From: Lobulomyces angularis
Lineage: Eukaryota > Chytridiomycota > Chytridiomycetes > Lobulomycetales > Lobulomycetaceae
Length of the DNA: 12,761 nt
Assembly: GCA_027604685.1 (NCBI GenBank)
Contig: JADHYX010000109.1
Span: 44,522-57,282 of the forward strand
Direction of reading: 5' to 3'
Shown here: one piece after another, positions 1 through 12,761 of the stretch
Layout of the letters: each line of letters begins with the position of its first letter
Numbering within the stretch: the first letter of the stretch is position 1
The notes under the pieces: generated by a model
Told to the model about the DNA's origin: nothing
The model's database searches: none
The model's input: only the letters and a program-made list of their open reading frames with translations
Program-made: the position numbers and the translations under genes

Positions 1-23
1 TTTACAAAAAAATTTACTGAAAT

Positions 24-1454
24 ATGACTTCCTTAACTTTTCTCTTACCTCCAAGACCTAAAAATGTATCAGCCGAATTAGATGAAATTATCCATAAAAA
101 GATGGAGAAGCTTAAATTAGGAAAAATTGAACCTATTGGGTTGGCATTTTCTCGTGTCGCAAGAAGAAAACGATTAAATAGAACTATTGAAGAAGATGAA
201 GAACTTCAAAAGGCATTAGATGAAGCTAATGAAGACAATGATGCAGATGAAGAGGACGAAGAAGAAACATTTGAGCTGTTAAATAGGGATCCCTTAGCTT
301 GGAAGGTGAGCCAAACATTTTTGCAATGCCTCAGCTTTTTTATTTAGGAGCAAGATCACTATGCTGTATTAGGTCTATCTAAGAAAAGATGGCAAGCTAC
401 TGACGAGGACATTAAAAGAGCATACAGAAGAAAACTTTTGAAACATCATCCTGACAAGAAGTCACAAGAGGGTAAAGGCATGGACGATTCATTTTTTAAA
501 TGCATACAAAAAGGTAGAAGAAACGATTTATTTATTTAATTTTTTAATTGTATTGTTTTCACATTATTTTTGTAGCTTGGGAAATTCTTAGTAATGAAAA
601 GTTACGAAAGCAATTTGAATCCATTGATCCTTCATTCAATGACGAATTACCTAACCCCAGATCAAAGGAAGACTTTTTTGAGTTGTACGGTGAAGCTTTT
701 AAAAAGACCGCTAGGTTTTCTATTAATCAACCTGTTCCACATATTGGAGATATCAATTCAACAAAAGAGGAAGTTGATGCATTTTACTCTTGGTGGTATC
801 AGTTTGAGTCTTGGAGAAGTTTTGAAGGTCTTGATGAAACTGAAGGTGATATGGATATGAAAAGTAGGGAAGAAAAAAGATGGATTGAAAAAAAAAATAA
901 AAATGCAAGAAACAAAAGAAAGAAGGAGGATAATGCCAGAAATATCAAACTAGTTGGTATATCTAATTTTTTTTTTCTTTTTATATGGAAATTAAACTTG
1001 GTATTTAGATCAAGCTATAAAATTTGATCCTAGAATTTTGAAATTAAAAAATGAAGAAAAAGAAAAGAAGTTACAAAAAATTAGAGAGAAGGAAGAAGCT
1101 GCCCAAAAGGCTCAAGATTTGGCAGCACAAAAAATCAGAGAAAAAGAAGAAGAAGAAAAGAAAATTTTAGAAGAAGAAAAGATGAAAAAATTAGATTTAA
1201 AAAAAGATAAAGAAATGATAAATAGACTAAAAAAAAAGGAAAAAAAGTTAATTAAGTCTAGTTTGAAGGAATTAATTGAAAATAAGGATGACAACATCAG
1301 ATTGAAACATGCCGTGCAGTTAGAAAAGATATTTGATGTTTGTAAAGACTTGAAGAAATTGGAAGCTTTTAGGATTCAGTTAGAAAAAGAAGGTGATAAT
1401 TTCAATGGTTTAGTTAAAGTGTTAGAATTAAACTGTAAAGAGTTAGCTTCTTAA
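24..1454 (+). CDS. ZUO1: Zuotin-type DnaJ cochaperone (ribosome-associated complex)
   Basis: Four exons: 24-305, 348-513, 576-956, 1009-1454. Introns are 42, 62 and 52 bp, all GT-AG. The product is 424 residues, close to yeast Zuo1 (433). An in-frame TGA at 18-20 supports the ATG at 24. Seen: an acidic stretch near residues 57-84; a J domain from about 95 (DHYAVLGL) with HPD at 128-130; the conserved zuotin segment after the J domain; a long Lys/Glu-rich helical region (about 260-350) that should carry the ribosome-binding and middle helices; a C-terminal helical tail. Known of the family: with the atypical Hsp70 Ssz1 it forms the RAC complex at the ribosome exit tunnel and stimulates Hsp70 Ssb on nascent chains. 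No C-terminal SANT/Myb domains are present, as in fungi and unlike animal MPP11/DNAJC2. Product certain; exon edges very likely. Confidence 0.95.
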
Positions 1455-1783
1455 AATAAGTTTCTAAATTACCCTCCGAATCTTACAACATCTCAATTAA
1501 TAACTTAATTTTTATTTTTCACTACTGTTAGATCCAATTAAGTTTTCATACGTTTTTATAGTACCACTCTCCATTTTGTAACTAAACTAATTATGTTGTG
1601 ACTATTCTTCGTAATGTAAATCTGCTTAATAGTTTCTTAATCCTGCATTAATCCAATTGTTGTTTTCATTACAAACAAATTTTTTACGCCGTTTTTTATG
1701 GCTGTAATATTTATTTATAGAAAAGTTAAAAAAAAAAATTTTCTTTTTATACTTTATAATTTTTTTTCTCTTTTAATTTCTAC
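1455..1783. other. Intergenic spacer between zuotin and membrane-protein genes
   Basis: AT-rich spacer between two plus-strand genes. It presumably holds the zuotin 3' UTR and the promoter of the next gene, with T-runs and an A-run (about 1728-1738) just upstream of the ATG at 1784. I saw no ORF, tRNA-like or other RNA-like structure in it. Confidence 0.6.
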
Positions 1784-2665
1784 ATGGATTTAACAAAAGT
1801 TGTAACTGAAGAAAAAAGTCTACTGAGCACAAATCAAAGTGAAGTGGAAAAAAAAAACGGGTCCATTATCAGTGATGAGCCAACCTTGAATGAAAATAAT
1901 TATAACGTTGCAGAACCAAGAGAGCAATCCCAGAACGGTAGAGGATTTATGGGTGGAATGATGGTATTCAAAAACAAATTTTATTTTGCTTTTAACAATC
2001 TTTTAAGCGAACTGGCTTCGGTAATGGTGTTAGACCTCCTCAAGATGAAACTGACTTCATGGTTCCAAATGAACCAAAAATATTCGGACTAGTTAACACA
2101 AAACAATTTTTAATATTCTACAACCTCTTTAATGTCTTGCTTTACATTTTAAGCATTATTTTATTTTTTGTCGAACCAAATCAAATTTTGGATGTTGATG
2201 GAAACTACTTTAGTTTTACTCCAATTACCTTATTTACCCACATAAATTCCACAAAAAACAATCGATCTGATTTTAATTTCACTGACCTAAGCTTAAATTT
2301 TAAAATTTATCTGGTTTTAACTGTAATCACTATATTAATCCACATCAGTTTGTCCGTAAGTTTAGTGGTTTGTAAAACTGGATATAGTATTCGTAAGTTA
2401 ATTTACATCTTGCCCATCCCCTGGGTAGTCATTTGTCTCTTTTACAATACTTGGAGTAGTGGAGGTATTATAATTTAAACAACTTTGAAAGTTTGTTAAC
2501 ATCTTTTTTATATTAGGTCTCTTTGCTTTTGGTAGCAGCATTTTTCCATTTGTCGTTTTAGTAATGTTATCTTGGCATTTCTGGAACTACGCTAGATTTT
2601 TAGATGAAAAAAAAGAAAAAGAGTTGCTTTTAGAAATGTCTGAAGTGCAAATTTCAACCCAATAG
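1784..2665 (+). CDS. Unrecognised four-helix transmembrane protein
   Basis: Three exons: 1784-1963, 2008-2464, 2517-2665. Introns are 44 and 52 bp, GT-AG, and the product is 261 residues. Splicing joins two otherwise separate frames and adds the last hydrophobic helix, which supports the model. Seen: a polar N-terminus (1-85) rich in Glu/Asn/Ser, a Gly/Met/Phe patch around 53-67, then hydrophobic segments at about 94-115, 158-182, 190-208 and 213-236, and a charged tail (LDEKKEKE). The loop between helices 1 and 2 has three N-glycosylation sequons (N140, N145, N150), so it is probably luminal or extracellular, leaving both ends in the cytoplasm. I do not recognise the family. The layout resembles LAPTM/tetraspan-type endomembrane proteins, but there is no motif I would rely on. 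The first intron is the least certain junction. Confidence 0.8.
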
Positions 2666-3053
2666 AATATTTTTTTTTTCTGTTTTTTTAAGTTATTCCC
2701 CATTACTTTTTTTCTTCTAGTTTTATTTAAATTATTATTACTAAACCTCGTTATATCTTTTTATATTTTATTTTTTTCCATCTTAGAATTTAATTGAATG
2801 ATAAAATAATAAAATAAAGAAGAAGTTAGTGGAAAAGATTTATTTAAGGGTAAAACACCAATTTTATTGTAAAGTTGCAATCCAGCACGAAAAAATAAAA
2901 AAAAAAAACTCTATAAAAAATTGAGAAACAACGTGAACCTAATAAATATAATGGCCGTATTAGTAGATATAAAAAAAAAAATGTAAAGATTAAATAAAAA
3001 AAAATAACAAAAAAAACAAATGAATTCTAAGAATAAAAAAAAATTTCTTATAT
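2666..3053. other. Convergent AT-rich spacer (3' UTRs)
   Basis: This region lies between the stop of the plus-strand membrane-protein gene and the stop of the minus-strand kinase. It is dominated by T- and A-runs, with an AATAAA-like hexamer near 2813 on the plus strand. It probably contains the two facing polyadenylation regions. I saw no coding frame or RNA gene. Confidence 0.6.
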
Positions 3054-6390
<3,337 letters not shown>

Positions 6391-6995
6391 ATAGTTATTA
6401 CAAGCAGCTTTCAATTAAAACCTAATTTGTTTAATTTTTTTTTGACTTTGTGGCTGAGAGCTTTTTTTCTAAATATTTTACTTTTTTTTGTATAATAAAA
6501 AGGTAAAAAAGGGGATATTTTAGTGCAAATTTGTTAACTGGTTTAATGCTTAAAAAGTATTAAAAAATTCCTAGTTGGTTTTTTTTTTTTTTTTTTTATC
6601 AAATCCACTCTGAGCTTGATGACAGCCAAAAGCCCCTCAACCTGAAATTTTCATCCTTCAAATTAACTACTGAGTTATATTAAACCCATTTGAATTCAAC
6701 AAACAAAAAACAAAACCTCTTCTTTCAGTTATTTCTAACTGAGTTGGCTTTTAAAATTAAGCTCCTTTTGATTAATAGCTTGGCTTGCATTAAAATAGTC
6801 TATAAGTGGGTGTAACTGTCTCTACCTTCAAATATAATTTGGTCATTAGTAATTTTCGTTGTCAATTTGTATCAGTTATTTATTGTAATTTGTCAATATC
6901 TATTTAATTTAATTTTAAGATAAATTCTAAATCTATTTGGCGATATCTAATGTAACTTAACAGAAAATTGAACTTAAGTTGATTTTTCGTTGGAA
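6391..6995. other. Spacer upstream of kinase and downstream of epimerase
   Basis: About 600 bp without a convincing gene. It should hold the kinase promoter and 5' UTR (right next to 6390) and the epimerase 3' UTR. A run of 19 T occurs at 6579-6597 (poly-A on the transcribed minus strand). The middle (6600-6830) is less AT-rich than the rest and holds TGATGA and CTGA boxes, but no closing stem, so I do not call a snoRNA. Confidence 0.5.
6579..6597. repeat. Homopolymer tract (T)19
   Basis: An uninterrupted run of 19 T on the plus strand, the longest mononucleotide tract I noticed. It lies about 190 bp upstream of the kinase start. On the minus strand it is a poly(dA) tract, which in fungal promoters commonly excludes nucleosomes; any such role here is inference. 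Confidence 0.8.
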
Positions 6996-8444
<1,449 letters not shown>

Positions 8445-8655
8445 GTTTTCTATATGAATTAATTATGCTTTTTAAGTTTTTGGTGAAGTTTAAATTTCAA
8501 ACTCCGGTTTCGTGTTTTTAAAAAAAAATTAAATGATAAAATTTTCAAGATTTAAAATTTACATATATTATAATTATTTTTCTAATTTAGCATCAAAATG
8601 GAAAAAATTCAGATAAATAGTAGATATAGTAAGAATTCAAAAAGGAAACTTAATA

Positions 8656-10086
8656 TTAAAAAACTTCTTTAATTCTATTCGCTCCAATGTTAATATTGTT
8701 GTTTTTGTTGTATTCACTTTGTTTTAACATTGATTTCCAAATTGACTTTACTCGATTTGTTTGCATCTTACTAATTTCTACTTTCCTCTCCCAACTTTTT
8801 AAATTTTTTTGTAAATCTAATTGTTTATATTTAAGCTCAACATAATCCAAAACCAAAGGTACTCGATACTCACCGATTTCCGATTTAGTTTTCAAATTGA
8901 TATTTAAACTTTTTTCTTTTTCTAACATTACTAATTCGCCATCTATTTTTAACTTCTTTAACAGTTCTATTCTCGTTTTTATCTCCTTTTTTAAGTTAAT
9001 ACTTTCCAATGTCAAATTTAGTAATTTTTGTTTATATACATTCAAAATTTGAACTGTGTTTCCAGCTGATTTTTTCAACTAAAATATTGCATAAAATATT
9101 TAATTTAAACCATTATTAAGTTCACCTTCAATAATTCATTATTTCTTTCCTCAATTTTTGCCATATACTGCTTATTTTCAATCTGTAATTGATCAAAATC
9201 TATCGCATGTAAAACTTCACCTAAACAAATTAATAGTAGAATATCGAAATAAGTGGTACAGTGAAAACTAAACCATACCCATTTCTTCCTTTTGTTTTAG
9301 TTGCAAATGCAATTTATTTTTTTGTACTTTTAATGTTGCATTTTTCAATCTAACCTTTTCAATTATGGTATCTTTTGCTCTAATTTTATCTTCAAAATAT
9401 CGCAAAACTCTTTCAGCAACTACTTTTCCTGTTCTTTGGTTGATCGCCTGCTGAACTATATCTCTTCTAAATTCAAATTGAGCTTTTTTTACTTCAGAAA
9501 CTCTGATGTCAACTTCTTCCATTTCAGCTTTTAAGTTGTCTAAAACTTTTCCCTATGAAACCATTTAGTGTGTTATGTATTTTTTCATTTTGTACCCATT
9601 CATCCTTTTGCTTTTCTATCTCATCCCTTAATTCTTCTAATTCTCTGGTGGCAATTTCACTTTTTTGTTCTAAAGTTAAAAGTATATCCTTTTTATCTTC
9701 CTATTTATTGGAAATTTTCTTAGTTACTCAAGTTACAAAACAAAATATTCTTTACCTTCAACTTTTCACCCTTTTTTTTCTTTCTTTCTTCTCTTCTCTT
9801 TAAGTTCTCAGGTTCAACTTTTTTATCAAAATCCAATGGATTGAAGTTTAATTCATCCATATTATTATTTCCACCTCTAGTTTGACCAACTCTTAAGGCG
9901 TTGGGTGAAACTCTTAATAAATAGGATTCAAATAATTTATTTTCACTTTCTAAAAACTTTGTTTTTTTTTCTGTTTCCTCTTTCAAGCTGAAAAGAATGG
10001 AATTAGAAAAAAAAGCTAGAATTTTACGTTAATAGTTCAGCATCGTCCATGTCATCAAAAATGGAATCTAGATTTTTCAAATCCAT
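8656..10086 (-). CDS. CFAP263: Coiled-coil ciliary protein CCDC113/CFAP263
   Basis: Six exons, read downward: 10086-10028, 9987-9756, 9700-9596, 9552-9279, 9220-9126, 9078-8656. Introns are 40-58 bp. The product is 395 residues (human CCDC113 377). It is almost wholly predicted coiled coil. Family blocks seen in order: an N-terminal LESENKLFESYL segment; EFRRDI; RLKNATLKVQKNKLHLQLKQ (from R200); SAGNTVQILNVYKQKL (259-274); EYRVP-V-DYV (about 325-335); WERKVEI (351-357). Known of the family: with CCDC96 it sits on motile axonemes near the nexin-dynein regulatory complex and radial spokes, and in animals also at centriolar satellites. Its presence implies that the organism builds a motile flagellum. 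The stop is 211 bp from the epimerase start on the same strand. The alternative, CCDC96, shares the C-terminal domain but is usually longer. Confidence 0.92.
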
Positions 10087-10272
10087 TGTGTATTAATATC
10101 TATTTTTATAAATTATAAGGTTTATTGTCGGATTAAAAAAAAAAATTTTGTCTAGATTTGACGCGAAATTAAAATGATTGGTAAAATAATATTTGTTTCC
10201 AGAAGAATTTGGCATTCATTTTTCAATTAAATTTTTTTATTTGCAAAAAGATTATACATTTAAAAAGTAGCA
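10087..10272 (-). promoter_or_regulatory. Putative CFAP263 promoter region
   Basis: AT-rich sequence directly upstream of the CFAP263 start, with no ORF. It contains one CG-containing motif, ACGCGAAA at 10161-10168 on the plus strand, that resembles an SBF/E2F-type cell-cycle site. No X-box (RFX site) could be recognised. The role is inferred from position only. Confidence 0.35.
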
Positions 10273-10476
10273 CTAGCATCTTCTGTTATTGAACAAAATA
10301 TACAACAAATCATTTTTTAATTGATAGCAAGAATCAGTACAAAATAAAATATCTTGAGTTAGTCGAAACAAGAAGAAAATTAAATTAGCTTCAAAAAATT
10401 TTCTTTTTAAACAATGAAACTTGTAAGTTATACTTTCTAGTGCTTGGGCAGTATCCTTTTGAACATTAATATTCAA
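10273..10476 (-). other. Short open frame of unknown status
   Basis: A 67-codon frame that ends in TAG at 10273-10275. It has no ATG in frame; the frame extends a little further upstream to about 10505 before a TAA. The translation has six Cys and is rich in Leu/Phe, with no motif I know. It may be a terminal exon fragment, part of the adjacent mobile-element debris, or chance. I would not annotate it as a gene without transcript evidence. Confidence 0.2.
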
Positions 10477-10551
10477 AATTACAACAAAACAAACACCAAC
10501 ATATATTTAAATATAAATATAGTGAAAAGTCTGCTGAAAAAAAAACAATAT

Positions 10552-11196
10552 TTACAAAAGATATTTTGGTCTACAACTATTAACTATATAACTTTCCACT
10601 ACTGATTTTATATTCAAGTTGCAACATCATCTCTGTTCCATAATCTGGCGTTTCCATTAGGCAGTTGACAAATTTCACTTTTGCAGTGCAACAAACCATG
10701 TACTTTTTAAATCTTTTTACTCAAGGTCTAGGAGATTCTCTTTATTTAAATGTTTTAATGATCTCATTTTACATCCAGGACAGATTAAAGATGTCAAATA
10801 TTCATTACCTAATAAATTAAGAAAACCGGCTCTTTTAAATAACTCTCAAACCTTTCTCTCTTGTTGAAACTTGATGCTTCATACTTATTTTTGACCAGTC
10901 TCCCAAAATAATTGTTGTATTTTTTTCATCACCAAACTTTTTTTTTACATTTTTATTATTTACTTACTGATTTTGAGTATTGATAAAGGCAATTAATTTA
11001 AGTTTTCTGAAAATTAATTGTTATAAATTTCTTCAAATTTATAAAACTTTACAAAAAAATCTTTCATGTAGTCATTCCATCTTGCTTTATCCAAAATTAG
11101 TAGAGCAACGTTTTGTAATTGGTGAAAACAATGGGAATTGAATAAAAACGTTAAACCATTAAAAAAAAATTGGTCGTAAGAAATATTAGATGACAA
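10552..11196 (-). pseudogene. Fanzor (eukaryotic TnpB-like nuclease), C-terminal half, decayed
   Basis: No single frame survives, but ordered Fanzor blocks can be read across frames on the minus strand. From 11196: KARWNDYM-KFYKFEEIYN; at 11011 FRKLKLIAFINTQ, followed by an in-frame TAA; at 10918-10890 TTIILGDWSK with the GD aspartate at 10898-10900; HQVSTREKGLR; after a frameshift RAGF...NEYLTS-ICPGC with Cys codons at 10780-10782 and 10771-10773; VHGLLHCKSEIC with Cys at 10683-10685 and 10668-10670; RLWNRDDVAT with the RuvC-III Asp at 10629-10631; a one-base loss; then LNI and a TAA ending at 10552. Known of the family: Fanzors are TnpB homologues carried by eukaryotic transposons and giant viruses, and several are RNA-guided DNA nucleases. 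Here the N-terminal half, with RuvC-I, is absent. It lies head-to-head with a transposase relic. An inactive gene, with high confidence in the family. Confidence 0.8.
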
Positions 11197-11218
11197 ATTG
11201 ATTCAATTTTTTTTAATA

Positions 11219-12018
11219 CTCCTCCTACTTTTACAAATGAAGATGCACCTATTCGTTTGAATTTTAAAATTAAACCAAGAAAATTTCAGATTATCTTTTA
11301 AGAGAAATTTTTACTCGAAAAATAATATCAGATGAACCTGAAAAATAATATCAGATAAACCTGAAAATAATCCTGACGAAAGAGTTTTACAAGAAACAAG
11401 AATTATATTTCAGAAATACAAAAGATACCAAATGAAAATCGTGTTTATATGGATGGAAGTTTTGTGTATGATAATGAAGCACCATCAAGAGGAAGAGGTC
11501 TAAAAGGAAATCGTATTACAAGACCAAGAAAACGACAGGGTAAAAGACGAGCTTTTTATTTAGCTATTCGCTTAAATGGACTAGTTCATGAACCATTGAT
11601 TTCACCAGAAAATGCAAGATGAAAATTTGATGGATTATGTTAGATATACTCTAGTACTTAATTAAAAAGTTGGTGATGTAGTTATTTGAGATAGTTTAGG
11701 GAAAGCGGGTCGTTTTAAAATCCTAAAAAACAACATTACAATCTGGAAGCTAAACAATTAATTGGAGAAAAAGGAGCAGATATATTATTCTTACCACCTC
11801 AAAGTAAGTATTTTAATTTTATTGAATTGGCATTTGGTACAAAAAAATTCATATACTATGTCAAATGCTGGTAAAGAAAGAAGAGCAAGAACAAAAGATG
11901 AAGTATATAGGATAGTAAAAACTGTTGTGATAAAATAAGTAGTGAAAATATAGCGGGTTACTTTAGAGAAAGAAGTGATGGAAGAAGATTTAAAAAAATA
12001 TATCCAAATTTATTTTAG
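11219..12018 (+). pseudogene. IS630/Tc1-mariner-like DDE transposase, decayed
   Basis: Recognisable DDE_3-type core split by stops and frameshifts. Blocks seen: VYMDGSF with the first catalytic Asp at 11452-11454; SRGRGLKGNRITRPRKR; RRAFYLAIRLNGLVHEPLI; NLMDYVRYT; VVI-stop-DSLGKAGR with the second Asp at 11690-11692; NPKKQHYN; ADILFLPPQSKYFNFIEL with the catalytic Glu at 11824-11826, where the family's NPIE reads NFIE; MSNAGKERRARTKDEVYRIV; AGYFRERSDGRRFKKIYPNL ending in TAG at 12016-12018. Lesions: a 23-bp tandem duplication at 11317-11362; TGA at 11620-11622; TAA at 11663-11665; TGA at 11687-11689 where Trp is expected; a shift near 11718; more in the tail. The usual N-terminal helix-turn-helix region is not evident, so it is also truncated. 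About 44 residues separate the second Asp from the Glu, longer than the 34 of classic Tc1. Confidence 0.82.
11317..11362 (+). repeat. 23-bp tandem duplication inside the transposase relic
   Basis: Two adjacent 23-bp units, 11317-11339 and 11340-11362, start with GAAAAATAATATCAGAT and differ at one base (G versus A at unit position 18). Removing one copy restores a frame that reads IISDEPENNPDERVLQETRI, so the duplication is a frameshifting lesion that arose after the gene was functional. Confidence 0.9.
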
Positions 12019-12062
12019 TTAATTCATATTTTAAAATAAAGGAATTCACTTATTACAATTGT

Positions 12063-12580
12063 TTACCATAAGCATCCACCTCTTCCATCATTTTGACCTA
12101 ATATTTCAGTATCATCATCGGTAAGAACCAACTTCTCTTACTAATGGTTTGTAAACAATAAATGCTACACCAGTAGTAGCGTTTGCAAATACACCGTTAA
12201 CTTGAGGATCAATAGCACCAAAATTAAAATTATTAGAGTAAATTAACTCAGTATTCAATTTACGTAAAACATTTCTCAAGAGCAATTTAGTATGCTTCTT
12301 AACAATAGTGTCAATGAAAATATTATTTAAAAGATAATGAGCAGAACTAGAAATTGCATTGATCTCCAAGTTACAGTAACCGGGGTGCCATCAATATTAA
12401 TAGTTATCGGATTATTATTTATTTGAGCAAAAATAAGTTGTCTAATACGACTTCGAATGCAATTGTCAGGTTGATTGGAAACTTTAAGCGTTTAAAATAT
12501 GAGTGTAATTTCCACCATTTGATATACTCTGTTTAATATCATTTAATAAAAATGGTTGTTTTCCATTCATATTGATTTGA
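12063..12580 (-). pseudogene. Decayed coding sequence of unknown family
   Basis: The longest intact piece is 84 codons (12369 down to 12115), containing TELIYSNNFNFGAIDP and TTGVAFIVYKPLVREVG. Protein-like frames continue on both sides after frameshifts: upstream an ATG at 12568-12570 opens INMNGKQPFLLND and NGGNYTHILNA, then a TAA, then PDNCIRSRIRQLIFAQ and TINIDGTPVTVT; downstream TDDDTEILGQNDGRGG leads to a TAA at 12063-12065. Codon use and composition look like a former protein of about 170 residues. I do not recognise the family. It starts 45 bp past the transposase stop on the opposite strand, so it may be an element passenger, a second element or a decayed host gene. At least three lesions make an active gene unlikely. 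Confidence 0.5.
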
Positions 12581-12761
12581 GCATATATATATGTATATAT
12601 TTATACATTTATGTATTTTTTTTTTAAACTAGTTTTTAGAAACTAAGTGCCATGCTTGTTACACAAATTTTTGTCAAAATGGATGTAAAAAAATATATCG
12701 TATGAGCACTATTAATTTACATTAAACATATTAATCATTTTTTATTTTTTTTATACTCTAT
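12581..12761. repeat. AT microsatellite and featureless AT-rich end
   Basis: A (AT)n-type tract with interruptions at about 12583-12615, then T- and A-runs to the window end. I see no ORF or RNA gene. Confidence 0.6.

Noticed and set aside
1112..1297. A 61-codon minus-strand frame rich in Ser and Phe
   Set aside because: It is the antisense shadow of the Lys/Glu-rich region of the zuotin gene.
6605..6680. Possible box C/D snoRNA: TGATGA followed by two CTGA boxes in the spacer upstream of the kinase
   Set aside because: The first C-box base is not a purine, no terminal stem flanks the boxes, and no rRNA guide match could be tested. Short AT-rich boxes like these arise often by chance.
8508..8514. 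SCB-like CACGAAA (minus strand) about 64 bp upstream of the epimerase start, with a similar CGCGAAA upstream of CFAP263
   Set aside because: My rough base-composition estimate expects about two such 7-mers in a window this size, so two sites are not evidence of shared regulation.
10480..12120. Search by eye for terminal inverted repeats and TA duplications bounding the Fanzor/transposase relic
   Set aside because: No convincing inverted pair was found in the AT-rich flanks, so element ends are not annotated.

Overview
The window is AT-rich nuclear DNA from a eukaryote with very short GT-AG introns. Five intact protein-coding genes occupy about positions 24-10086, and roughly 2 kb of decayed mobile-element sequence follows. 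I could splice all five genes by eye with 26 introns of 40-76 bp, and each reassembled frame is uninterrupted. The gene set points to an early-diverging zoosporic (flagellated) fungus, of the Rozella or chytrid kind. The DnaJ protein is the short, SANT-less zuotin form typical of fungi. The kinase is of the fungal Kin4/Ppk1 type. A ciliary protein, CCDC113/CFAP263, is present, which yeasts and other non-flagellated fungi lack. The lineage assignment is inference and no species is claimed.

Plus strand, left: a zuotin-type ribosome-associated DnaJ cochaperone (24-1454), then an unrecognised four-helix membrane protein (1784-2665). A T/A-rich convergent spacer follows (2666-3053). Minus strand, middle: a 950-residue Kin4-like kinase with a C-terminal KA1 region (3054-6390), then UDP-glucose 4-epimerase (6996-8444), then CCDC113/CFAP263 (8656-10086). 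These are separate transcription units of translation, cell-cycle/polarity, sugar and flagellar functions. Nothing suggests they form a pathway cluster.

Right end (10087-12761): no intact gene. On the minus strand 10552-11196 I read a broken Fanzor gene, the eukaryotic homologue of TnpB, an RNA-guided nuclease family. It keeps the GDWS block, the EY-TS-CPGC block, the second Cys pair and the LWNRD-A-LNI block, in order, across several frameshifts and stops. Head-to-head with it on the plus strand (11219-12018) lies a broken IS630/Tc1-mariner-like DDE transposase with all three catalytic acidic positions recognisable. The pair looks like the remains of one Fanzor-carrying DNA transposon. Beyond it lies a third decayed reading frame of unknown family (12063-12580, minus), then AT microsatellite and featureless sequence.

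The Fanzor/transposase relic is the most interesting object here. It is a fossil, not a working system: the nuclease's N-terminal part, including the first RuvC Asp, is missing, and I could not identify terminal inverted repeats.
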